NCBI RefSeq assembly: GCF_021155765.1
Contig: NC_060115.1
Location: 14,152,493-14,216,492 of the forward strand
Direction: 5' to 3'
DNA length: 64,000 nt
DNA from: Diprion similis
Lineage: Eukaryota > Arthropoda > Insecta > Hymenoptera > Diprionidae
The position numbers and the translations under genes are program-made. This document shows, in pieces, positions 1 through 9,282 of the stretch; the stretch's first letter is position 1, and every line of letters begins with the position of its first letter. The notes under the pieces are model-generated. The model was not told the DNA's origin. It saw only the letters and a list, made by a program, of their open reading frames with translations, and made no database searches.

Positions 1-237
1 AGGACGCCACAAAGATGGCCGCAACCGACGCTATTGCGCAATATTACACAACTGTTGCGCAAATACACGAGATATAATTTTTGACTTACGGTAACAAGAC
101 AATAAAATCAGATACGATATTTAATCAATCACGAACGATAATCGAAACATTATTTCAAAACGATATGGCAGTTAAATTACCCGGCAACGCGAGAAAACTA
201 GAATGACGCCGTCGCCACGCGGACGCGGGGCGAGGGG

Positions 238-1357
238 CCATGCGGGGTAGAATTAACAGAAAATTCGGGAACAAAATCAGGGACGTTAATAATTAGTCAG
301 GCTCGTCGAAATGGTCATTAAATAAATTGACAAGCCACACGAAAACCCGAGATACGGAAAATTACGACCCAAACGGTCACCAAGACAAAAGATAAGCAAT
401 TGCGTCTCGGGGGTTCGAGCGGTAACAAAAGCTCACTTACGTTAATAGCAACAGGAATTACTCCCACGTAACACTAATTAGAGTTCTGGGTTCACAGACT
501 CAAAAACGACACAAGAAGAAACGTTAAAAACGATAAAAAGGTAAAATGCGGTAACAAAGAAGGGAACGATTGAATGAAGAAACGATATAAAACTCGAAAA
601 GGCAGCGAAGACCAAAGCACGTCTGATTCGCACGATACGAGATGCAGAAGTAAGTCGTTCGGGGACTCTTCCGCGCAGCGTCGTTGTTGCAGCGGCGTTG
701 CCTGCCGAACTTGTTAGGCGGCATGTTAGTTGGCAGCACCTCCTGGGCATGATTCCTGGCAAGCCTCGCAGCACACGCAGCTTTCGCCGTGCCTAACCCA
801 TTCAGAATGCGTGGGCGGTACTTGCAGCGGTACTGAGCCGGTAGAGGGCTCTTTGATGCTCCCGAGGTTGTTGGCAATCATCGTGTTCTGGCCATTGACA
901 TCCCTTACGACTGACCTGGCCGATTTTAATTTCATCGGACCAGGGCGACGGAACAGCTGAGCGGGCATGTCGTTCAGGCGAGCGGGTTGGCTCGCATTTC
1001 TCACCTCCGTAGATGATGTTGCTGGCGGCAGCCTCGTAGCTCTCGGGAACGTGTGCGGGGTAAGCACGGGTACTAATTGTGAGGCGTTGAGCCACCTGCC
1101 AGGGTGGTTTCATCCTCGTAGATGTACCCTTGGGGTCGGAATGTCGGTAGCTGCTCTTTTTTCCTCCTTTCTCTCCGTCTTTATCGCTCAGGATAGCTCG
1201 GGATAGGTGGGAAGAAAAGGAACAAAATCGAAAGAAATCAGTAATAGAACTTAAAATTACATAAGTGACCATATCGACTGCCAGTATTCCTTGCTGCCTT
1301 TTCACTATAACGGGGATATCGGAGGTCATATAACGCGGTGCAATTCGCCGTGTTACA
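238..1357. repeat. LTR-like repeat, copy 1
   Basis: This segment is closely matched in the same orientation by 30074-31168, including blocks around the shared CCATGCGGGG start and the shared GTGTTACA end. The right edge is followed by an ATAT-rich run, as for the other LTRs here. No convincing ORF is present; the reading frames differ in start, stop and content between the two copies. The ending in TTACA and the ATAT flank suggest an LTR of a Gypsy-type element, but the left edge is unclear because bases 1-237 do not match the second copy. Bases 1-237 themselves show nothing I can identify. Confidence 0.5.
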
Positions 1358-1935
1358 ATATATATATAACAAGGCAAAAAGGTATACTATAAATTAATGT
1401 ATACGAATATTCAATAAACGGCGGACGGCCGGTACTGGTATGTATACATCGCATCGGGACGGTATATATATATCGGAATGGTATATATGTATAACAAAGA
1501 AAAGGGTATACTAGTATTTAATAAACGATGGACGGCCGGTAATGATATGTATATATATCGGAACGGTATATATATATATATGTCGGAGAAGAATAAAGAG
1601 GAACTTTGAATGAATCCGCCGTATCGAGCGTCAAGCGTTATTCAGCATGCTATGAATATAGCTTTGCTATAGAACCTTAGCAACAAACAAATTGTTTGTT
1701 TATTTAACGCTTGGATGAAATCAGCAGTCTCGGTCAAGCAAACGAATTGACCGGTCGTGTTGGGATCATCACGCTTTCGCGATGAATAAACCTCGACGTG
1801 CTGCAAATCCTGCAAATCCTTCATCCTCTCTGCCATTTCGTGGCCTTCCCCCGACATATATATATATACATAAGACGAAACGAATCTAGAATAAGCGGTT
1901 CAACTATTCTATATAGTTGATATACGGCGGACGGG
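1358..1935. repeat. AT-rich minisatellite-like background
   Basis: Degenerate units of roughly 107 bp contain GGACGGCCGGTA followed by TATATATCGGAACGGTATATATATG. Units are visible near 1420 and 1530, and related sequence recurs at 2866-2960, 21415-21600 and 44005-44100. This TA-rich sequence is the background into which many LTRs and transposons in the window have inserted. Confidence 0.55.
1583..1855. other. small insertion bounded by inverted GTCGG/CCGAC, with a 71-codon ORF
   Basis: The segment sits between two TATATATA runs of the background repeat and its ends read GTCGG and CCGAC. A minus-strand ORF of 71 codons (1642-1857) fills most of it. I do not recognise the translation, it has only one copy here, and nothing shows it is expressed. 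It could be a very small non-autonomous element or simply unique background. Confidence 0.25.
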
Positions 1936-2865
1936 CAGGGTTGCCAGATTGGGCGATATATCGCGATTTGGGCGACTTGGCGCGCCACTTTGCGATCAAA
2001 TTTGGAGGTATTGCGATTGTCGCAATTTGGGCGATTTAGATATTCTTTAAGCGATATTTGGGCGACCCGGAGCGCTACCTCGTGAACAGAATTTGAGGTT
2101 ATTTGTGGGATTCCGTAACGCTCTAACGACGATTATCGTTGTCGTTAGTGAACGACAACCAATGAGGGTAGCACTGTTCCCTTGGATCTTCTTTGCAATT
2201 GGCTGTCGCTAGCTCGTGACAATGATACCGTCGTCAGAGAACCCAATGGTTGAGGGTTCGATCTCTCCTTCGTGTGCTTTTTTTTTTAATTATTATTTCT
2301 TTACTGTAACAAATATGTGTTCATAATAATATGAGAATGTCTATTTTCTAAATTATTAAAGCATTTGATTAATATTAACTGATTATTATTATTAATGATT
2401 TTATGATATTTTTTTTCATATAGTTAGATATGCGAGTTGATACAATTTAATTATTTGAAAAAAAAAAAATTATTCGCGCATCTAACACTAAACAAACACA
2501 TGATGAATAACATTCAATCGTATCCCCTATGATTAAGAAAAAAAAAACGAAGGGATCCATCTTAAAAACACAAGAGTTTGGTGCAGACTTAACCTGCTAT
2601 GGACACGGACATATTTTTTACTTCATTAGAGGTAGGTTATCATCGTTTGATATCGTCCAAGCGTATTTGATTTTTATTTATCATTTTTGTGTGCGCCCTA
2701 GTTGTTAGTTGTTCTTTGTTATGAGTTTCTCTTATTTTTTCGTATCATTGGCGCGTCGGTTTTTGCGATTTTGGGCGACTTCGAGCGCCATCTCGTGATT
2801 GCGATTTTGGGCGATTTGAGCGCCATCTGTGCGCGACGAGCTCAGCGACTAATCTGGCAACCCTG
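1936..2865. mobile_element. hAT-type MITE with 8-bp target duplication
   Basis: The ends are CAGGGTTGCCAGATT and its inverted complement AATCTGGCAACCCTG, a 15-bp perfect terminal inverted repeat. Flanks are CGGACGGG (1928-1935) and CGGACGGC (2866-2873), an 8-bp target duplication with one mismatch; removing the element restores the ACGGCGGACGGCCGGTA background seen elsewhere. Subterminal repeats of GGGCGA and GCGCCATCTCGTG occur near both ends. There is no transposase ORF, so this is non-autonomous. Eight-base duplications and CAGGG ends are typical of hAT elements. Confidence 0.85.
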
Positions 2866-2873
2866 CGGACGGC

Positions 2874-3290
2874 CGGTAATAATATGCACATATATCGGAA
2901 CGGTATATATATGTACATAAGATGGAACGGATCTAGAGTATTCTGGCGGAAGGTCGGACTGCTGTATTTACGGCGTGATATAGATATATGTTGCTAGCAT
3001 ATATCAATTTACACTTCCAACTACGATATAACAGTCGTGCCTGTTAGCTGGATGAGTCTGAGCCTGGTGTAGCAGAGACTGATTTAACAATGGGCCAAAC
3101 GGCCCTCCATGAGGGTTTGTTCGCGGTACCCTTCGTGTGAGCAGCGTGCGTGCCTGGCGGGCGCTTAGGGGCTGCGCGCGGCTCTCGGGGTTGCGCGCAA
3201 CGCTCGGGGTGCGCGCGGCTCGCGGGGTTGCGCGGGGCTCGAAGAGTTCGGGGCCTAGTGACGAGGTAGCGACAGCGGGTCGATGGGTGG
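2874..3290. repeat. GC-rich flank repeat, shared with 44008-44432
   Basis: About 410 bp is nearly identical to 44008-44432. It contains a GC-rich minisatellite (about 3165-3245) built from CTCGGGGTTGCGCGCGGC-like units. In both places it abuts the truncated 3' side of a minus-strand Gypsy element. It may be old host background or a shared 3' terminal segment; the sequence does not decide. Confidence 0.5.
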
Positions 3291-3598
3291 CTAGGAGTCG
3301 AAGTGTCCCCCAGTACCGGCTCATCGTCGGTACCTCGATGACCTAGAGTCCGTGGGCCAGCGCCGTAGCCGGTGGCTTCGGCCGGTCAGCCAACGTCCGG
3401 GTGTTCGGGACGATGGTCGGCCTCCTCGGACCATCTACCTCGGCCGTCGGTTGTCTGACGGCCGGAACGTATAGGACGGGTCTGGTGGGCTTGCGTTCCA
3501 TTTTTCTCACTGGTTCGGGGGAAGATGTACTTCGGTCGATCCCTAGGTACAACTGATTACCTGAGATCTCGATCAGTACTTACATAGTGACCCCTTGT

Positions 3599-3660
3599 TT
3601 ACTCTCGCGGGTCATCTGTCCCTTGGACGTACGGTTTGAGGTCACGCACGTGGATGTTTC
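3599..3660 (-). pseudogene. Gypsy A pol, last codons beyond the Gypsy B insertion
   Basis: When the 4,037-bp Gypsy B insert and one copy of its GTATG target duplication are ignored, the integrase C-terminal frame of Gypsy A continues here for about 20 codons and stops at TAA (3599-3601). The continuity of the frame supports both the insertion call and the identity of the outer element. The downstream 69-codon ORF at 3343-3552 lies after this stop and has no recognised domain. Confidence 0.7.
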
Positions 3661-3665
3661 GTATG

Positions 3666-3858
3666 TGTTATGTTCTGCAAATGAAAGCACTCGAATTTTC
3701 GTATATTATGTATTTATTATGGTATTAATTCCGGTTGTTCGCATGACGGTTGCACCGGACGACACTGCTTGTCTCGGGATATTGTCGTTATGGTGTGTGT
3801 CTGTTTCGGAGCAAGTGAGTGTATGTGTGTTTGTGTTCGTGTGTGTACATACATTACA
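3666..3858 (-). repeat. Gypsy B 3' LTR (193 bp)
   Basis: Begins TGTTATGTTCTGCAAATGAA and ends ACATACATTACA. Its two ends match both ends of the copy at 7643-7702, but the central 130 or so bases are present only here. On the element's strand it directly follows a purine tract. Confidence 0.88.
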
Positions 3859-3870
3859 TCTCTCCCCTCT
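3859..3870 (-). promoter_or_regulatory. Gypsy B polypurine tract
   Basis: On the minus strand AGAGGGGAGAGA lies immediately before the TGTAATG start of the 3' LTR, the standard position for plus-strand DNA priming. Confidence 0.85.
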
Positions 3871-3944
3871 AGTAAACGTTTAATCAACGATTATAGTTCC
3901 TTTTCATTTTCTTTCTCAGTGGGTAACGATGTTCTGTTTTTTTA

Positions 3945-4136
3945 TCACTCGTTTCCTTTATCTTCACTGATGACTTCTGTTTCTCTTTCGTCCTTTATCT
4001 TAATCAGTTGGTTTACGTGTCGTTTGTGTATAAATCCGGTTTCTTTTTCTTGCACCTCGTATGACAGTGGTCCGGTCTTTCGCTTTATAATTGCGCGTGC
4101 CCATTTCGGTCCATGTTTGCTGTGGTACAGTCTCAT
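3945..4136 (-). pseudogene. Gypsy B integrase C-terminal tail
   Basis: The 63-codon frame contains GPLSYEV and a KRHVNQL segment, which resemble the GPY/F-type module and HxxQL ending of Gypsy integrases. It lies about 85 bp downstream of the main pol frame (4223-5623) and is separated from it by a frame break and probable deletion, since the usual integrase segment carrying the LLFGR-like motif is not seen between them. It ends before the polypurine tract. Role in a live element: chromatin or DNA contact during integration. Here it is a remnant. Confidence 0.7.
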
Positions 4137-4222
4137 GCGGACCTTTTGGTTAATTTTCAGATCTCGCGTTTCGTCTGGTGTTTCTGTCGTTCGAAGCTTT
4201 TTTGTTTCAGATTTTGGTTTTA

Positions 4223-5623
4223 TTAGATCGAGTGGGATTTTTGATTTTCATTATTTCCGCTGGAGTTAATCCCGTAGTTGTCGATGGCGTTGTATGCTGC
4301 TTCAAAAGAAATCTGCTCAGTTTTTCTTCCCAATTTCTTTCGATCAATATCTTGAAATTTTTTTGTTGTTGTTTGCACTGCTTTTTCAGCTAGTCCGTTT
4401 GCCGCTGGATGATACGGTGCAACGAAAATTTGCTCGATTCCGTTTCTTTTGGCGAATTCCGCCATTTCCGCTGACTTGAAAGGAGTACCGTTGTCGGAAA
4501 CTAACATCTCAGGTGTTCCGAAAGTTGCGAAAATTCTCCTGAGTTCTTCAATTACCTTTTTTGAGACTGTGATGTAACTGCTTACTTCGATCCATTTGGA
4601 AGTCGCGTCCGCCACTATTAGGAAACTTTGACCTTGGAAAGGTCCTGCAAAATCTATATGTATTCGTGTCCACGGATTTTCAGGAATTTCCCAATTTTTT
4701 ACCGGTGCTCGCGGAGGATTGTTTCTGTTGTCCTGGCACCTGTCGCAGTTGTTAATCAATGCTTCGATATCCTCGTCGATACCAGGCCACCATGCATAAG
4801 AGCGTGCATATGCTTTTGTTGCCACTATTCCGCTGTGGTTTAGGTGCAGGTACTTTAAAATTTCACGTCGAAAGGTTTTTGGTACGACTATTCTGTCGCC
4901 TCGTACAATGCAGCCTTCTTGAATAGTCAGTTCGTTCCTTTTGACCCAAAAATTCTTTACGATTCTTGAGGTTTTCTTTGGCCAACCCTTTTTCATGTAG
5001 GTTTTTATTTGCTTCAGAGTTTTGTCTTTTTCAGTTTCTTGTCTTATTTCTTCAGCCGAGATCGGATTTCTGGTGATCCCTTCCAGCATCAGCACATTTG
5101 CAACCTCTTCGTCTTCTGTTGCTTCTTCTGGAAGTGGGAATCTTGATAGCATGTCCACGTTTCCATGTTTCTTTTCTGGTCGATGGATTAATTCGTACTC
5201 ATAGGCTGATAACGTTCTTTTGTATCTTTCTAATTTAAGAGAAAGTGTTTGTGACCTTTTACTTTTTTGATTGAAAATTCCTAATAAAGGCTTGTGGTCT
5301 GTGATTAACTTGAATTTTCTTCCCGCCAGGTATTGGTGGAAATGTTCTGTTGCTTTGATGAGCGCCAGTGCTTCTCGTTCTAGTTGCGAATAGTTTCGTT
5401 GTGTTTCATTTAGTGTTTCATTTAGTGTCTTCGAACTGTATTCTATTGTTTTCTCTGAACTGTCAGGCATTTCGTGTGCCAAAACTGCTCCGATTTCGAT
5501 CGGCGAAGCGTCAGCTGAGACCATTATTGGAAGTTTGTCATCATAATGAGTCAACACTTCTGATCCCATCAGTTTTTTTTTAGGTTTGTCAAAGTTCGTT
5601 GCTCCGTGTCTCCCCATTCCCAT
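4223..5623 (-). pseudogene. Gypsy B pol: RT connection, RNase H and integrase
   Basis: A 466-codon open frame. Near the start is VSADASPIEIGAVLAHEM, the first catalytic Asp region of Gypsy RNase H, then ITDHKPLLGIF and a NVDMLSRFP segment that close RNase H. Integrase follows: the zinc-binding HLNHSGIVATKAYARS...CDRCQ block, then the DDE core with HIDFAGPF, SDNGTPF and PYHPAANGLAEKAVQT. The catalytic triad therefore looks intact. After the DDE core the frame drifts into unrelated sequence, and the true C-terminus lies in another frame at 3945-4136. The RT palm is missing upstream, so this cannot make a working polymerase. Confidence 0.88.
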
Positions 5624-5656
5624 TTTTTGTTTTTATCTAACAATCGATGCAGCGGT

Positions 5657-6097
5657 TCAGCGATTTTTGAACGATTTTCTATGAATCTCGCATAGAAATT
5701 TATGCCTCCTAGGAAAACTTGAAGATCCTTTCTTTTTATCCTTCGGAATCGGGATTTGTTCTATTGCTTTCAATTTGTTTTTTATCGGGCTGATTCCTTC
5801 TTCCGAGATAGTATGCCCAAGAAAATCCATGGTTTTTACGCCGAACACCGATTTTTCGACGTTTATTTTAAGGTTTGCTTCGTGTAATCGTTTGAGGACT
5901 TCTCTTATTCGTTTGTCGTGCTCTTTTTTAGTTCTTCCTTGGATCTTGATATAGTCCATGTAAATCTGATCATGCTCTTTAGAGCCTCTATGGTTGTTTC
6001 TTGCAGTGCGTAAGGAACGCGTCTGGCCTTTATAAATTTTGGTCGTGCGTTTTTCTTCAGTAGAATGCTTATCGGGGTTCCATGATGGCCTTCTCAT
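5657..6097 (-). pseudogene. Gypsy B RT palm/thumb remnant
   Basis: Only the last part of RT is left. The expected YxDD catalytic box reads YMDY followed by IKIQGRTKKEHDKRI, so the second Asp is lost. Downstream, NVEKSVFGVKTMDFLGHT is the usual thumb segment. The first 40 or so codons do not match RT. The fingers and most of the palm (normally about 150 residues) are absent between protease and this piece, which points to an internal deletion near 6095-6110. Confidence 0.8.
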
Positions 6098-6309
6098 CTA
6101 GTCGATGTTATTGAGGGAAATTCGTCTATCATTTTTGTGTAGTCTGTTTCGATCTTCTCGATCCGCTGAATTCCCATTATTTTTATTCCGAGATCCGCGA
6201 ACCAATTTCTTCCGAGTAGGTTTGGCCCCTCAGTATCCTCTGTAACGGTAAGTGGAAGCTTTCTTTTGAATTCTCCGTACTTTACCGAAACGTCCGTTGA
6301 GCCCATCAC
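6094..6309 (-). pseudogene. Gypsy B protease C-terminal part
   Basis: The frame contains YGEFKRKLPLTV and LLGRNWFADLGI, the segment after the flap of Gypsy aspartic proteases (LLGRxWL...). The catalytic motif itself is upstream in the gag frame. It is separated from gag by a short disrupted stretch at 6310-6378. Confidence 0.72.
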
Positions 6310-6378
6310 GTTTAAACGGTTTTTTCCGTACGCGATAAGTTTAACCTCCCTTTTTGACCAATCCGGATTGTTGTTCAG

Positions 6379-7368
6379 TCATATTTTCTTGAAAGTTTCC
6401 CGATTTATTATAGATAAGTGAGACCCGTTGTCTATTTCAAAGGTGCAGGGTATAAAATTTATTTCGACTGTCACGTTATATTCGTCGTTATTATTCGTCG
6501 CGTTTGTTTTGTTTACGATTGAGAAACAGTCGCTGTCTTTTTCTAGCTGGCTGTCGTCGTCCTCTACTCGATGTGCGCGAGATGGCTTCGACTTCGACGA
6601 TTCCTTCTGTTTACTTTTACAGGCTCGACTCAAATGCCCTATTTTGGAACACGAGTCGCATTTAATATTTTTGTAGAAACAATTATCTGCCGTGCGGTTT
6701 TTATACCCGCATCGGTAGCATTCCTTTCCGCGATTGTTTTTATTTTCTTTTTCCCTGTCCTTTTTTATTATCTTATTAACCGATTTCAATTCTCTTTGTT
6801 TAATTATTTTCTGTTGATCGATGGTCAATTTAGCGCTGCGAGCTATTTCTAGAGCTTTGTCTAGTGTGAGTCCATCGGGATTTGATTCCGTCACCATTTC
6901 TTCATGTCTTCGACATAAATATCTCTGCAGCTCTTCGTTTCTAATGCCCGCTACAAATCTATCGCGAAGCATTGTTTCCAAAGGTAATTTTTGTGTTCGG
7001 CCTCCGAATTTGCAGTCTTGCGCCAGTTTTCTCAATTCGTGTACGAAATCCTGAAGTGATTCGTCTTCTAACTGGTCACGCTTGTGGAAATGGATTCTAC
7101 TTAGTAATTCATTTGTTGTTTTTCCGAAATGAGCTGTGCATTTAGCTACTATTTCCTCATATGACACTTCTTTCGGTGCCTTCGGCAAAATGAGTGATTT
7201 TATTGTAGGGTATATTCTAACACCTACCGCGGTAAGAAGAGTAGACCGTTTTTTACTGGCCTCTGTTATATTGTTGGCTTCAAGGTAGAACTCAAATTGT
7301 TCGATGTAGTCCTCCCATGTTTGAATTGCTGGTGCAAATTCCACTAGTTTTCCGATTGCTCTCGCCAT
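6379..7368 (-). pseudogene. Gypsy B gag with start of protease
   Basis: A 329-codon frame starting MARAIGKLVEFAP. Residues 1-190 form the alpha-helical Gypsy capsid domain (WEDYIEQFEFYL, YEEIVAKC, LQDFVHELRKLAQDC, MLRDRFVAGI). Two zinc knuckles follow: CYRCGYKNRTADNC, whose usual His position is not conserved, and CDSCSKIGHLSRAC, a canonical CX2CX4HX4C. The end reads FEIDNGSHLSII, where the protease DTGS motif has become DNGS. The RNA-binding region is thus half intact and the protease active site is damaged. Confidence 0.85.
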
Positions 7369-7396
7369 TTCCTCTTCTACTGAACTATATTCACTT

Positions 7397-7591
7397 TCAC
7401 TCGTGTATATGTTTTTTTATGAAATTACGCAAAGTTTTTCTCACAGTGTCAATATTCGCGGTTTCGAGAACCGGCACTTTGTATTTCTCACAAATGTTCA
7501 ATAGTTCGTCTTTTATTTTATCTTGTATCCACCCCGTTTGATTTTTTTTTATGTATTCTTTTATTTCACTCCACTTAACTTTATCACCCAT
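7397..7591 (-). CDS. Gypsy B small leader ORF
   Basis: A 64-codon frame (MGDKVKWSEIKEYIKK...) between the primer site and gag. Its helix-rich, charged sequence resembles the short SAP-like N-terminal region that precedes gag in some insect Gypsy elements. It may originally have been joined to gag in one frame: the ATG of gag lies only 28 bp downstream. Function unknown. Confidence 0.45.
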   Translation of the reverse strand: MGDKVKWSEIKEYIKKNQTGWIQDKIKDELLNICEKYKVPVLETANIDTVRKTLRNFIKKHIHE

Positions 7592-7622
7592 TTGGTGTGC
7601 TAGTTTTCCTGCACGCGTGATT

Positions 7623-7640
7623 CTTTATTTCTCGTCGCCA
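7623..7640 (-). promoter_or_regulatory. Gypsy B primer binding site
   Basis: Minus-strand TGGCGACGAGAAATAAAG lies two bases inside the LTR, in the position where the 3' end of a tRNA (CCA, hence TGG) anneals to start minus-strand DNA. I cannot assign the tRNA with confidence. Confidence 0.6.
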
Positions 7641-7642
7641 AA

Positions 7643-7702
7643 TGTTATGTTCTGCAAATGAAAGTACTCGCACTTTGTATTCGTGTGTGTACATACATTA
7701 CA
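7643..7702 (-). repeat. Gypsy B 5' LTR, internally deleted (60 bp)
   Basis: Starts TGTTATGTTCTGCAAATGAA and ends TGTACATACATTACA, matching both ends of the 193-bp copy at 3666-3858, but lacks about 133 internal bases. The ends and target duplication are intact, so the loss is internal to the LTR. Confidence 0.88.
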
Positions 7703-8156
7703 GTATGATTCTCCCGCTTGTCACTTTCAGATCAATGACAACGGGTGACACGACCTTGTGTACCCGGTACGGGCCATCATACCTCGGTTCGAGTTTCGCG
7801 TTAGTATCTGCGGCTTTGTTGGACAGTATGTGTGTTCTCCTCCACACATACTGTCCGATCTGCGGACGCCAATCGCGATGTCGCAGGTTGTAGTACCGCT
7901 GTTGTGCTTGAAACGCACGGGCCAGGTTGACGCGGACGAGCTCGAAGGCTTCCCGGAGCCGTTTATGTCGGCACTCCATGGAAAGTCCATCCTTGCTCTT
8001 TTGTACCCCCCCGGGGATGAGGAGTTCGCGTCCGTAGTTCAGGTAGGCAGGCGAGTACCCGGTCGCATCATGCTTAGACGTGTTGTAGGCGAAGGTGGAC
8101 TCGGATAAGTGTTCGTCCCAGGTCTTTTGTGTCTTCTTAATGTACTGCCTGACCAT
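7703..8156 (-). pseudogene. Gypsy A integrase C-terminal region
   Basis: The frame contains TFAYNTSKHDATGYSPAYLN and YGRELLIPG, the standard end of the Gypsy integrase core, then QIGQYVWRRTHILSN and KLEPRYDGPYRVHKV, the GPY/F-type C-terminal domain. It is in a different frame from the integrase core at 8183-9115; the shift falls on a long G homopolymer at about 8211-8228. The frame runs into the Gypsy B insertion and resumes at 3660. Confidence 0.85.
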
Positions 8157-8182
8157 GGTCTCTATCGCCCGGTTGACGCGTT

Positions 8183-9115
8183 CTACCGGATTACACTGCG
8201 GTGCGTACGGGGGGGGGGGGGGGGGGGGCGGCGGTGGCTGATACCGAATTGTTGCAGCATCCCCTGGAATTCGTTGCTCACGAATTGCATTCCGTTATCG
8301 TTGGTGACGGTATTCGGGCATCCGTGTCGGAGTACGGCGCGGGTTACGGCGGCGGCGGTTGCCGTACAGAGTGGCCGCAGTTCGACCCACTTTGTGAAGC
8401 GGTCTTGGAGGACAAGCAGGGAAGAATGCCCCGCCTTCGACCGCGGTAATGGGCCAACGAGGTCCATGGATATGTGTTCCCAAGGAGTCGAAACCAGTGT
8501 CGCGTGCATGTTCCCGGCTGTGGCTTGTTGCAGCGCCTTGTGTTTCTGACAACTGGTGCACGTTCGCACGTACTGGGTAGTCTCCCTCAGCATGCCTGGC
8601 CAAAAATAATTTCGGGCGAGCCTGCTGAAGGTTTTGGCGACACCTAGATGTCCCGCGGTTGGTTCATCATGGCTTTCCCGCAGTACGTGCGCCCGTAGCT
8701 CCTTGGGAACGCACCTCTTCCATTCCTCGTCCGGGCTGGTGTCGTTATAGTCCAGTGTGTGGAGGATGTGCCGGTATAATTTGCCATCTCTAATGCAATA
8801 ATCTGCATTAGCGTCAGGGTTATTCCTGGTGGCCTGGTATAGTTCCTTATACCACTCACATTGCACTGGTTGACGTAAGGCGAGGAGGCTGTTCCTCGAT
8901 AGCGCGTCAGCTACGAGATTTTCCTTCCCTTTACGGTAGTCCACCTTGAACTCGTATTGTTGGAGTTCAAGTGCCCACCGTGCGAGTCGGCCGGAAGGGG
9001 TACCTAATTTCCGTAACCACTTGAGAGACTGGTGGTCGGTAAGAATGGTGAATTTGTACTCTTTCAAGTATGCGCCCAGCTTTCGTATCTCCCAGACCAC
9101 GGCACGGCGAGGCAT
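8183..9115 (-). pseudogene. Gypsy A RNase H end and integrase core
   Basis: The first part holds the end of RNase H (ILTDHQSLKWL, DYRKGKENLVADALSR). Integrase follows: the HHCC zinc domain with GHLGVAKTFSRLARNYFWP and CTSCQKHK, then the DDE core with MDLVGPLPRSKAG and VTNDNGMQFVSNEF. The core ends at a proline run encoded by the G homopolymer at 8211-8228, where the frame is lost just before the conserved Gypsy segment leading to the third catalytic residue region. The 5' boundary overlaps the out-of-frame piece at 9064-9282, marking another frameshift. Confidence 0.87.
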
Positions 9116-9282
9116 TCTTTCTCCGTCACGGAATAATTCCGCTCGGCGCTGCGTGGGGTACGGCTTGCATAGGCTATGACGCGCTCTTCTTCACCCTCCT
9201 CTTGGGTCGGGACCGCGCCCAGCCCGGTGGCGCTAGCGTCGGTCTGGAGGGTGAAGGGTTTGTTAAAGTCAGGACAGGCCAA
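9064..9282 (-). pseudogene. Gypsy A RNase H N-terminal part
   Basis: Contains [19 protein letters not shown] and [19 protein letters not shown], the first catalytic Asp and the middle Glu regions of Gypsy RNase H. It is in a different frame from both RT (9269-10321) and the rest of RNase H/integrase, so at least two indels bracket it. Confidence 0.85.

Larger units (their letters stand above)
3666..7702 (-). mobile_element. Gypsy B LTR retrotransposon nested in Gypsy A pol
   Basis: Both ends are defined: TGTTATG at 3666 and CATTACA at 7702, flanked by a perfect 5-bp target duplication GTATG (3661-3665 and 7703-7707). Primer site, polypurine tract, gag, protease, RT remnant, RNase H and integrase are all present on the minus strand. 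At 4.0 kb it is shorter than usual because most of the RT fingers and palm is deleted. One LTR is 193 bp and the other only 60 bp. Confidence 0.92.

Noticed and set aside
726..1377. Cysteine-containing ORFs (CVCCEACQESCPGG) on the minus strand of the LTR-like repeat
   Set aside because: Reading frames are not kept between the two copies (726-1377 versus 30444-31176), and start, stop and content differ; best explained by noncoding repeat DNA.
2195..2290. Possible tRNA gene in the hAT MITE
   Set aside because: B-box-like sequence only; acceptor and anticodon stems do not pair properly. Kept as a low-interest observation.
3343..3552. 69-codon ORF after the Gypsy A pol stop, considered as an env remnant
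   Set aside because: No signal peptide, membrane segment, cysteine pattern or known motif; too short to support an envelope gene.
8109..8549. Plus-strand ORFs over Gypsy A (8109-8549, 9539-10027, 10602-11093, 11072-11677)
   Set aside because: Antisense shadows of conserved gag-pol; no domain on this strand.
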